Below, one piece after another: positions 57,728 through 64,000 of a stretch of DNA of 64,000 nt. The translations under genes and the position numbers were made by a program. Below the pieces are notes generated by a model. That model had not been told where the DNA came from and searched no databases. It saw only the letters and a program-made list of their open reading frames with translations. How positions within the stretch are numbered: the first letter of the stretch is position 1; the number at the start of each line of letters is the position of its first letter. This DNA comes from Thalassorhabdus alkalitolerans (GTDB lineage: Bacteria; Bacillota; Bacilli; Bacillales; Marinococcaceae): NCBI RefSeq assembly GCF_042656585.1, contig NZ_JBHSPG010000023.1; one strand, written 5' to 3'.

Positions 57728-58624
57728 ATGGGATTTATCCTGGCTTTGTTAACAGGGCTTTGTTTTGCGATCAGCAACATCTTAGTAAGAAAAGGGATGG
57801 CCCATTCACAAAAAGATAATGGAGTACTCACAACGTTGTTGGTGAATCTTATCGTATTGGGAGGCGCCGCTTTACTTTTCAGACTCCTTACAGAAGGACA
57901 GCCAATAACTTGGCAGGGGTTAGGGTGGTTTGCCCTGGCAGGTGTATTTACAACATTTCTTGGGAGAACCACTTTATTTATGAGTTTTCGGCATATTGGA
58001 CCAACGAGGGGAACAGCTGTTAAGAACAGTGCGCCTATGTTCACCGTACTTTTTGCTGTGCTTTTTTTGGGAGAAGCAGTGGCAGGTCTTCCCTTGGTTG
58101 GTATCATTCTTGTATTATGCGGCCTTTTCATCCAGGGTTATTATATGGTTCAGCAAGGCCCGGATTTATCTGTCGATAAAGGAAGAGAGAGAAAGGGTTA
58201 CTTCATAGCGCTGACTTCTGCCGTTGTGTTTGGGATCGGTCAGGCTTTTCGGAAGCCAGGAATGGAGATTATGTCGGACCCGTTTTTAGGAGCGTTTATT
58301 TCGGCTTCAGTAGCTTCGATACTTTTTTTATCCGTGGAAGCAAGGGAAACGCGTATCTTTACTCAAATAAAGCGACAGATAAAAGCAAAAAATATATATT
58401 ATATAGGAGCTGGAGTCTTTACAAGCTTTGCTATGATCTGTTTTTTTTCTGCAATTATGTTTATACCAGTTTCTTATGTAGCTGTGGTAGCTGCATTAGA
58501 GCCCATGCTGACTATTATTTTAAGTAAATTGTTTCTTAGGCAGGAAGAGAAAATTTATGGGTATACATTGGCGGCCGCTTTCACAATTGTAGGCGGAGTA
58601 GCTATGATCATCCTTTTTACATAA
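57728..58624 (+). CDS. EamA/DMT-family transporter
   Basis: The ~298-residue protein has about ten hydrophobic helices in two EamA repeats (residues ~1-137 and ~155-298), each ending in the conserved segment preceding LGEA (FLGEAVAG) or the equivalent FLRQEEKIYG. DMT transporters usually export small metabolites or drugs. The ATG at 57728 follows GCAGGAGGG by 6 nt; an upstream in-frame start at 57695 has no site. It lies 69 nt after the TlpA-like gene, with a terminator downstream. Confidence 0.88.
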   Translation: MGFILALLTGLCFAISNILVRKGMAHSQKDNGVLTTLLVNLIVLGGAALLFRLLTEGQPITWQGLGWFALAGVFTTFLGRTTLFMSFRHIGPTRGTAVKNSAPMFTVLFAVLFLGEAVAGLPLVGIILVLCGLFIQGYYMVQQGPDLSVDKGRERKGYFIALTSAVVFGIGQAFRKPGMEIMSDPFLGAFISASVASILFLSVEARETRIFTQIKRQIKAKNIYYIGAGVFTSFAMICFFSAIMFIPVSYVAVVAALEPMLTIILSKLFLRQEEKIYGYTLAAAFTIVGGVAMIILFT

Positions 58625-58663
58625 GGAAACCTAAAAAGAACGAGCTGACAATAACCAGATAAA

Positions 58664-58700
58664 AAAATGCCCCTCACCTGCTGGTGAGAGGCATTTTTTA
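58664..58700. terminator. Terminator after the EamA transporter gene
   Basis: AATGCC(C)CTCACC-TGCT-GGTGAG(A)GGCATT stem flanked by A7 and T6, so it can act in both directions. Confidence 0.9.
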
Positions 58701-58795
58701 TTTTTCTTGTTTTACATGAACCTCGCTTGCACTTAAATGAGGTGCGCGATCCGTTCAAGTTCAATTACACTCGCTTTTCACGATGACTTCATTAT

Positions 58796-59779
58796 TTAAG
58801 CAATGAATATTAAATAGGAGGAGACAAAATAGAAAACAATCAATACAGCTGAAGGCAGGGGATAAAATGAAATATGATCTTTGCGTCCTCGAAAGATAGA
58901 CAAGAGGACGATAGCTGACAGAATTGTTACAGCAACTGCCGTAATCATATGAACATCACTTACAGCCTGAAGAATTGGGGCAGGCTGATAAGCCAAATCT
59001 GTGACAAACAACAAAATGATGTTAAAGAGATTACTTCCAAGAATGGAGCCTAAAGCCAGGTTGTGGTTCTTCAATTGAAGAGCCACTAGCACTGAGACAG
59101 CCTCTGGCAAGGATGTGGAAGCTGCGATAAGGAAGCTTCCTACAAAGCTTGAGCCCAGGCCCGTAATGACGGCAATCTGATCTCCTGTAATTGTAAGAAC
59201 AGAACCGGCAAGCAGTATGATCACCGCTGCAATAAGAAACCCTATCTTTGCTCGCTTTAATGAAATGGCGTGTGTATGGTAGTCAGATTCCTCTTCATTC
59301 CCCTGGACCGGAGCTTCTCCTTTTACTCTGCTGATCAAAACCATCCCGCCTATATACACGGCAAGAATAAGAAAAGAATCAAGTCCAATGCCAAGAATGG
59401 AAATATCAGTTCTCACAAAGAGAGCAAAGATGACCATTAAGCCTAAAAACAGTCCTAAACTTGATGTATAAGCATGGGATTTAGAAGTTTGACCAAAGAG
59501 CTTTTCCTTACGGTAAAACAAATCAAATACTGCAATGATCAGCAGGTTAAACATATTGCTTCCTAATACATTTCCAACAGCAATGTCAGGATTATCAAGC
59601 ACTACGGCTGTTAAACTGGTTGTCACTTCAGGAAGGGAGGTTGCCCCTGCTAAAAGAAGCGTTCCTACCAGCAATCCTCCAAGCTTTGACTTCTCACTTA
59701 AGACATCGGCATAAGTGGAAAGTTTGATTGCGGCCAGCACGGTGAAAATGGCGGCAATAGTAAATAAAAAGAACGCCAT
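58796..59779 (-). CDS. CaCA-family cation exchanger, probably Mn2+/Ca2+ export
   Basis: The ~327-residue protein has about ten helices and two NCX-type alpha repeats: GATSLPEVTTSLTAVVLDNPDIAVGNVLGSNMFNLL (in part, ~45-80) and ASTSLPEAVSVLVALQLKNHNLALGSILGSNLFNII (in part, ~235-270). The acidic residue of SLPE in each repeat binds the cation. It works as a cation/Na+ or H+ antiporter. Its leader contains a yybP-ykoY (Mn2+) riboswitch with a terminator, so Mn2+ export is a likely role. AAAAGGAG precedes the ATG at 59779; a longer frame to 59818 is rejected. Confidence 0.9.
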   Translation of the reverse strand: MAFFLFTIAAIFTVLAAIKLSTYADVLSEKSKLGGLLVGTLLLAGATSLPEVTTSLTAVVLDNPDIAVGNVLGSNMFNLLIIAVFDLFYRKEKLFGQTSKSHAYTSSLGLFLGLMVIFALFVRTDISILGIGLDSFLILAVYIGGMVLISRVKGEAPVQGNEEESDYHTHAISLKRAKIGFLIAAVIILLAGSVLTITGDQIAVITGLGSSFVGSFLIAASTSLPEAVSVLVALQLKNHNLALGSILGSNLFNIILLFVTDLAYQPAPILQAVSDVHMITAVAVTILSAIVLLSIFRGRKDHISFYPLPSAVLIVFYFVSSYLIFIA

Positions 59780-59861
59780 AGTGTTTGTCTCCTTTTCCCT
59801 CCGTAATAGTAAGGACATTTTCAGGTCTTTTCATTAAGAAAAATCAGGGAGCTTTTTCCAC

Positions 59862-59926
59862 AAAAAAAGACCTTTTTATAAAAGCCTTCTGGTTTTCTGC
59901 CCAAAAAGCTTTCATAAAAAGGTCTT
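59862..59926 (-). terminator. Riboswitch-controlled intrinsic terminator
   Basis: On the minus strand AAGACCTTTTTATGAAAGC pairs with GCTTTTATAAAAAGGTCTT (one mismatch) and runs into T7. The 5' arm shares AAGACCTTT with the closing helix of the aptamer, so aptamer folding and terminator formation exclude each other. Confidence 0.88.
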
Positions 59927-60025
59927 GCGTACCTTGAGCCACCTGGACTTCAAAGCTCAACGGACCGAGTGAGAAACTCACTGTCATGACGACCCGCCAA
60001 CCATTTGGACGCTACTCCCCTTTAA
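59917..60025 (-). promoter_or_regulatory. yybP-ykoY manganese riboswitch aptamer
   Basis: The minus-strand leader reads AAAGGGGAGTAGCG, then GTCGTCATGACAGTGAG, a TTTC-turn hairpin, GGTCCGTTGAG and ACGCAAGACCTTT. This closely parallels the B. subtilis ykoY element. Mn2+ binding should close P1 (AAAGG with CCTTT), free the downstream terminator from pairing and allow read-through into the exchanger gene. Confidence 0.9.
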
Positions 60026-60046
60026 ATGAACCTTGTTTACAAACTA

Positions 60047-60075
60047 AACATACCACCGCTTTCGTACTCAGTCAA
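60047..60075 (-). promoter_or_regulatory. Sigma-A promoter of the riboswitch-exchanger transcript
   Basis: On the minus strand TTGACT and TATGTT are separated by 17 nt, placing the start near 60040, just before the aptamer. Confidence 0.65.
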
Positions 60076-60260
60076 TGGAAAATTTTGAATAATTGGCCGT
60101 TTTTACTCACGGGAAAAGCCATGAAACAATAAAACCTAACACCAGAAAACAAAATACTTTATCTATATAGAAAACAAGTTTAAAATAAATAGGTGAAAGT
60201 AACATTTTGAAAATTTATACTATTGTCCAGCCTTTGCTGGAATTTGGGAGGAGAGGTAAG

Positions 60261-60533
60261 ATGAAGTATTTTGCAGCATTTTTACCAATGAAAGATAAGG
60301 AGCTTAGTGACAAATACAGACAAGCTCATTTAGATTTTTTAAACAAACTAAAAGACGAAGGAACGATTCCTGCTTATGGACGCTTTGTTGATGGCGCAGG
60401 AGGATTGGTCATCTATAAAGGAGAATCCCAGGAGGAAGTTGAAGAACTGGTAAAGCAGGATCCATTTGTGGCCGAAGGGGCAAGAGATTTTGAAGTCCAT
60501 GAATGGGCATTGGTGTCTGATCACTGGAAATAA
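60261..60533 (+). CDS. YCII-related protein
   Basis: The 90-residue protein is one YCII domain (ferredoxin-like fold): MKYFAAFLPMKDKELSDKYR at the start, YGRFVDGAGGLVIYKGES in the middle and KQDPFVAEGARDFEVHEWA with the conserved Asp-Pro-Phe. Members are small proteins sometimes acting as enzymes or regulators. GGGAGGAGAGG precedes the ATG at 60261; a TTG at 60207 lacks a site. It starts an operon with the dehydrogenase gene 23 nt downstream. Confidence 0.87.
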   Translation: MKYFAAFLPMKDKELSDKYRQAHLDFLNKLKDEGTIPAYGRFVDGAGGLVIYKGESQEEVEELVKQDPFVAEGARDFEVHEWALVSDHWK

Positions 60534-60556
60534 AGAGCCGGAGAGGAGGAAGATCA

Positions 60557-61426
60557 ATGACAAAATTAGCATACATAGGGCTTGGGAATATGGGACTTCC
60601 CATGGCTGTAAATCTTGTGAAAGCTGGCTATGAAGTCTACGGCAAAAACCGTTCTCAAGGAAAAGAAGAGACGTTTGCCGGACAAGGCGGAAAAGTAGGG
60701 AAATCTGTTGCCCAATTGGCAAAAGAAGCTGATGTTGTCATGACATGCCTGCCTATGCCGGATGATGTGGAAAACATGATTATGGGGAAAGACGGCCTTC
60801 TGGAACATGCGAAAGAAGGATTGACGATCATTGATTTTAGTACGGTTTCCCCAGAATTGAACGTTAAAATTTATGAACAGGCTAATGAGAAAGGGGTGCA
60901 CTTTTTAGATGCACCGATTAGCGGAGGCACAACAGGGGCAGAAGCAGCAACTTTAGCCATTATGGTTGGCGGGGACGAGAAGGTGTTTCAGGAAGTCACC
61001 CCAATTCTTGAAACAGTCGGCGAGAATATTACATATGCCGGCCCATCCGGGAGCGGGACGAAGGTGAAGCTGATCAACCAGTATTTTGTCGGTATGCATA
61101 CCATGGCTGTAAGTGAAGCGATGCATTTGGCGGCTGAAGCTGGTATTGACCGGGACCTTCTTTATGGTGTTCTTAGTAAAAGTTTTGCTCAGAGCAGAAT
61201 TTATGACAGGCATTATCCTGATTTTATTGCCAAGGAGCAGTACACACCAGGCTTTGCCCTTGAACTCCTTCATAAAGATCTTAGATTGATGAGTGCAATG
61301 GCTGAGGAAGCAAATGTTTCATTAGAATTTGGTCAAAGTATAACGAAGGCTTTTGCAAAAGCAGAAGAGATGGAATTAGGTAAAGAAGACATGAGCGCTT
61401 TATACAAATATGTAAAAAGCAAATAA
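60557..61426 (+). CDS. 3-hydroxyisobutyrate dehydrogenase-family NAD(P) oxidoreductase
   Basis: The 289-residue protein has the dinucleotide motif YIGLGNMGLPMAVNL (residues 5-19), the substrate-binding segment FLDAPISGGTTGAEAATLAIMVGG (in part, ~116-138), and the catalytic lysine in GSGTKVKLINQ (~Lys170). Members oxidise beta-hydroxyacids such as 3-hydroxyisobutyrate, tartronate semialdehyde or glyoxylate, in either direction; which one is unknown. AGAGGAGG precedes the ATG. It forms an operon with the YCII gene. Confidence 0.92.
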   Translation: MTKLAYIGLGNMGLPMAVNLVKAGYEVYGKNRSQGKEETFAGQGGKVGKSVAQLAKEADVVMTCLPMPDDVENMIMGKDGLLEHAKEGLTIIDFSTVSPELNVKIYEQANEKGVHFLDAPISGGTTGAEAATLAIMVGGDEKVFQEVTPILETVGENITYAGPSGSGTKVKLINQYFVGMHTMAVSEAMHLAAEAGIDRDLLYGVLSKSFAQSRIYDRHYPDFIAKEQYTPGFALELLHKDLRLMSAMAEEANVSLEFGQSITKAFAKAEEMELGKEDMSALYKYVKSK

Positions 61427-61429
61427 CAA

Positions 61430-61472
61430 AAAAGCCATCAAGCCTTTTTTAAAGGGGGTTGATGGCTTTTTT
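61430..61472. terminator. Terminator between convergent genes
   Basis: AAAAAGCCATCAA / TTGATGGCTTTTT perfect 13-bp stem followed by T-run. Confidence 0.93.
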
Positions 61473-61507
61473 TATTTACTTTGCTGATCACCCGATAGTA
61501 GGTAAAG

Positions 61508-62044
61508 CTACACCGATTCTTTAAGCTTTCTTTCATAAAGGGCTTTCTCAATCATTCCATCCAGCTGTTTCAGCTTTTCATAAGCCTTTTCTTCGGAAAT
61601 GCGGCGGTAATGGTGTCGTCCGTTTGGTTCCTCGTCCATTTCATCTGCAAGTGCGACGACTCGCTGAAGATTACTTCGGTTTAAATCGGCTTCAGGCAGA
61701 TAAGAATCTGTATGAAGCAGAATTGCTAATGCAATCTCTTTTGCAAAACGTCGGTCTTCACCAAGCCTCACTAATAATTTATGAGCCCGTTCAGCTCCCT
61801 TGATGGCGTGAATGTCATTCTCTTTATATAAATTAAAGTCCCATTCTCCATTTTTATACCACGTATAATGCCCCATATCATGAAGGAAGGCTGCTTTTGC
61901 AGCAAGGTCGGGATTCACTCCGAATTCGTGAGAAAGACGAAATGCATGATAGGAGGCAGAAATGGCATGGGCCAGACCAGCGCGCTTTACATATTTTTGG
62001 GCGATCGGGTGATTAAATATTTGTAATAGCGTTACTTGTCTCAC
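61508..62044 (-). CDS. HD-domain phosphohydrolase
   Basis: The ~178-residue protein has an HD domain: H at HAISASYH, the AFLHDMGHY HD pair near residue 55, ILLHTDSY and a late Asp in ALADEMDE. Such proteins are metal-dependent phosphohydrolases acting on nucleotides or related compounds. The GTG at 62044 lies 6 nt after TAGGAGGG; longer starts have no site. It stands alone. The substrate is not predictable. Confidence 0.82.
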   Translation of the reverse strand: MRQVTLLQIFNHPIAQKYVKRAGLAHAISASYHAFRLSHEFGVNPDLAAKAAFLHDMGHYTWYKNGEWDFNLYKENDIHAIKGAERAHKLLVRLGEDRRFAKEIALAILLHTDSYLPEADLNRSNLQRVVALADEMDEEPNGRHHYRRISEEKAYEKLKQLDGMIEKALYERKLKESV

Positions 62045-62475
62045 CAAAATCCCTCCTATACTTATAGTCTCTTCTAAATATATTTTTACTATTATAACGA
62101 TTTCCAAACATACTTGCAAGTGAAATTTAAACGTTTTAGTTTACCGCTGCCTATATTATCTTAGTCACAATATATACAAGGTATTCGTCATAATTTTAAT
62201 TGCATGTTACTGGTTTTTTTCAATATAGACAGGGTAAACAAACCTTGCGAGAAGTAATAAAAAATTGCGAGAGAAGGGAGATAATGACATATCGCGGGAG
62301 GAGTAACAAAGAAAGTTGTAAAAGAAATGAAATTTTTCCCTAAATCTATTGGTATGCAATCTTGAGCGTAGTATAATTTTGGAAGAAAGTATATTGAAAA
62401 TGATATGTATTCCAAATATTTGTCTGGAAATCGGGAATCAGAATGTGAACTATACATAAAAGGGGCAGTGGGAAA
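62045..62475. other. Intergenic region (431 bp) with one promoter
   Basis: AT-rich region between divergent genes. No gene is supported. It carries the start signals of the HD gene on the left and the promoter for the secreted protein at 62349-62377 on the right. Confidence 0.5.
62349..62377 (+). promoter_or_regulatory. Sigma-A promoter of the secreted glycoside-hydrolase-like gene
   Basis: TTGGTA and TATAAT are separated by 17 nt, about 100 nt upstream of the start codon. Confidence 0.6.
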
Positions 62476-63681
62476 ATGAAAAAATATGCTATTGGAGCAG
62501 GGACAGCATTGTTGGCTACCGTGTTGTTTATCTCTCCTGAATCTGCAAAAGCTGAAGAAACGTCTGACGTTGGACAGCACAGTCATAAAGTATCAGAAGC
62601 AAAAGAAAGAGAATTGCCAGAAAGAATGCTGCGTTTTCGCTATGAATCCGGTTACACCTTTGAATATCCGGACGCAGTTCGTGGGACATTTGTAACCGGC
62701 CACTCAGCAGGTGGCTCCAAGTTTAATGAACTTATTGAATTAACAAACGAAACGGAGCTAAACGCGATGGTTATTGATGTCAAGGATGATCATGGCCACC
62801 TGACATTCAGGCCAAACGAAGATTCTCCGTACATGGATATCAGCCAGGAATGGATTAATGACCCTGAGGAAATGATGGCTACCCTCGAAGAACATGAAAT
62901 ATATCCGATAGCCCGTGTGGTGGTTTTTAAAGATACTGTATTAGCAGAAGAAAGACCGGAATGGTCTTTCACTCAAGATGGGGAAGTATGGAAAAATAAC
63001 AGAGGAGAAGCCTTTGTGAACCCGTTTGTTGAAGAAGTTTGGGATTATAACATTGACATTGCTGAAAAAGCAGCCCAGCTGGGTTTCCAGGAAATTCAGT
63101 TTGACTATGTGCGTTTTCCGGAAGGGTTTGAAAACAGGTACGATGTGTTAGATTATGACCATGGAAATTACGCTGACAGTGATGATGATGTGGAAGCGAG
63201 AGTGGATGCTGTATCCGACTTTGTGGCACATGCCAGGGAGAGGCTTGGAGGCGCCTATGATGTAGATGTTTCGGTTGATGTTTTTGGTTATGCATTTACA
63301 GTGGAAAACGCTCCTGGCATTGGACAGAATATCGTGAAAATTTCAGAAAATGTAGATGTTATTTCTTCCATGATTTATCCGAGTCATTGGACTCCTCATT
63401 TTGGATTAGACAAGCCGGACTTATACCCCTACGAACTGACCGATGCCTATGCTCAAGTAGAAAATGAAGTGCTGGGACAGCTTGATGATCCACCGGTATC
63501 AAGACCATGGATTCAGGACTTCACAGCGAGCTACCTTGGTGCCGGTAACTATATCCCTTATGGAGTAGAAGAGGTGGAAGCTCAAATCAGGGCCTTAAAT
63601 GAAAATGGCATTGATGAATTCCTGCTGTGGAATGCAAGTAATAATTATACCGAAGGGGTAGATTACACCCCATTAGATTAA
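62476..63681 (+). CDS. Secreted putative glycoside hydrolase (DUF4015)
   Basis: The 401-residue protein has a signal peptide (MKKYAIGAGTALLATVLF, cleavage near AKA-EE at residue 26) and a TIM-barrel DUF4015/GHL domain: RGTFVTGHSAGG, AMVIDVKDDHGHLTF, YPIARVVVFKD, then QEIQFDYVRFPEG, VSVDVFGYAF and MIYPSHW. The Asp residues in DVKDD and FDYVRFP are probable active-site acids. It should act outside the cell on a polysaccharide, possibly a cell-wall or biofilm polymer. The protein is rich in Asp and Glu, as expected for salt-adapted exoproteins. A terminator follows. Confidence 0.88.
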   Translation: MKKYAIGAGTALLATVLFISPESAKAEETSDVGQHSHKVSEAKERELPERMLRFRYESGYTFEYPDAVRGTFVTGHSAGGSKFNELIELTNETELNAMVIDVKDDHGHLTFRPNEDSPYMDISQEWINDPEEMMATLEEHEIYPIARVVVFKDTVLAEERPEWSFTQDGEVWKNNRGEAFVNPFVEEVWDYNIDIAEKAAQLGFQEIQFDYVRFPEGFENRYDVLDYDHGNYADSDDDVEARVDAVSDFVAHARERLGGAYDVDVSVDVFGYAFTVENAPGIGQNIVKISENVDVISSMIYPSHWTPHFGLDKPDLYPYELTDAYAQVENEVLGQLDDPPVSRPWIQDFTASYLGAGNYIPYGVEEVEAQIRALNENGIDEFLLWNASNNYTEGVDYTPLD

Positions 63682-63699
63682 AGCAAAGAGGATGTAGAG

Positions 63700-63749
63700 G
63701 ATGTCTTATTCCAGTCCCATACTCGTGACAGGAATGAGGCATCTTTTTT
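63700..63749 (+). terminator. Terminator after the secreted protein gene
   Basis: GATGTCTTATTCC pairs with GGAATGAGGCATC (two G-U pairs) around an 18-nt loop, followed by T6. Confidence 0.85.
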
Positions 63750-63870
63750 ATTGGGATCATTAGGTGGATAAAAGGTGAAAGGGTGCGGAAACTAAAGGCA
63801 GGTGGTTCCAAAATAATCAGAATTCTCGTATAATGTAGTGGAGAAGACAAATGGAGGTTATAGTAACCAT

Positions 63871-64000
63871 ATGAATTGGTACGAAAAGCTGAACCAGTAT
63901 TTCCCTATAGAAGAAATGAAGTCGAAGGAGCATATGGAGCTGCTTTTAAAAGAAAAAGGTGACATTTACCGTAAAGATGAAGGCCCTCATCATGTCATTA
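63871..64000 (+). CDS. yjbC: YjbC-like GNAT acetyltransferase, N-terminal part (cut by window end)
   Basis: The visible 43 codons (MNWYEKLNQYFPIEEMKSKE, then HMELLLKEKGDIYRKDEG) match the N-terminus of YjbC, a GNAT-family protein encoded next to spx in B. subtilis. AAATGGAGG precedes the ATG, at a long distance of 15 nt. The acetyl-CoA motif lies beyond the window, so only the start can be judged. Confidence 0.8.
   Translation, partial: MNWYEKLNQYFPIEEMKSKEHMELLLKEKGDIYRKDEGPHHVI

Noticed and set aside
62188..62586. 132-codon minus-strand frame before the secreted protein gene
   Set aside because: It runs antisense over the promoter and signal peptide of the plus-strand gene and lacks start signals.

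Overview
This window looks like chromosomal DNA of a low-GC, endospore-forming Bacillaceae, probably from a saline or alkaline niche. The reasons are Bacillus subtilis-like gene order (argCJBD-carAB-argF, comZ-fabH-fabF, yjbA-trpS, yjbC), spore-coat genes behind sigma-K-type promoters, strong Shine-Dalgarno sites and many acidic proteins. The species is not identified. I saw no rRNA, tRNA, CRISPR array, insertion sequence or prophage.

Layout. 1-8.3 kb: end of a methylmalonyl-CoA mutase gene with its chaperone meaB, an EAL phosphodiesterase, a B12-binding radical-SAM protein and a YisK-like enzyme. 8.3-15.7 kb: a KamA-family aminomutase divergent from a class III aminotransferase and an RpiR-type regulator, then a TAXI-type TRAP transporter. 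16-22 kb: AI-2E-type permease, rhodanese, small membrane proteins, yitV/yitT and lipoproteins. 22-26.6 kb: a SWIM/SNF2 pair with an extra small gene. 27-28.7 kb: azlCD with a divergent XRE-cupin regulator. 28.8-33.3 kb: GNAT, a predicted selenoprotein peroxiredoxin, a HAD phosphatase, then ctaG, a SCO protein and a second predicted selenoprotein. 33.4-43 kb: the arginine operon. 43.3-48.4 kb: spore-coat genes, comZ and fabH/fabF. 48.8-64 kb: a degenerate LCP protein, a DHH-CBS-tRNA nucleotidyltransferase fusion, yjbA, trpS, a glycosyltransferase, a TlpA-like protein, a Na/Ca-type exchanger behind a yybP-ykoY (Mn2+) riboswitch, a dehydrogenase pair, an HD protein, a secreted glycoside-hydrolase-like protein and the start of yjbC.

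The most interesting result is two separate genes (29353-29832 minus; 32719-33222 plus) that conventional calling would split or truncate. Each has one in-frame UGA exactly where a thioredoxin-fold protein carries its redox-active cysteine (GTW-U-PNS and GVG-U-GLC). Each UGA is followed, after the same 20 nt, by a 5-nt apical loop with G as its second base, closed by a perfect 6-bp stem, which is the expected geometry of a bacterial SECIS element. Both are therefore read as selenocysteine genes. The second is a lipoprotein beside cytochrome-oxidase assembly genes (ctaG, SCO), which suggests extracytoplasmic redox or copper chemistry. The Sec machinery (selA, selB, selC, selD) is not in the window, so decoding is a prediction.

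Other points of note: a KamA homologue lacking both lysine-binding aspartates, paired with an aminotransferase under repeated TGAAA-N6-TTTCA palindromes next to a T17 tract; a two-site operator for the azlCD/XRE-cupin pair; a Mn2+ riboswitch with a clear terminator on a CaCA exchanger; and three sigma-K-like promoters for coat genes.
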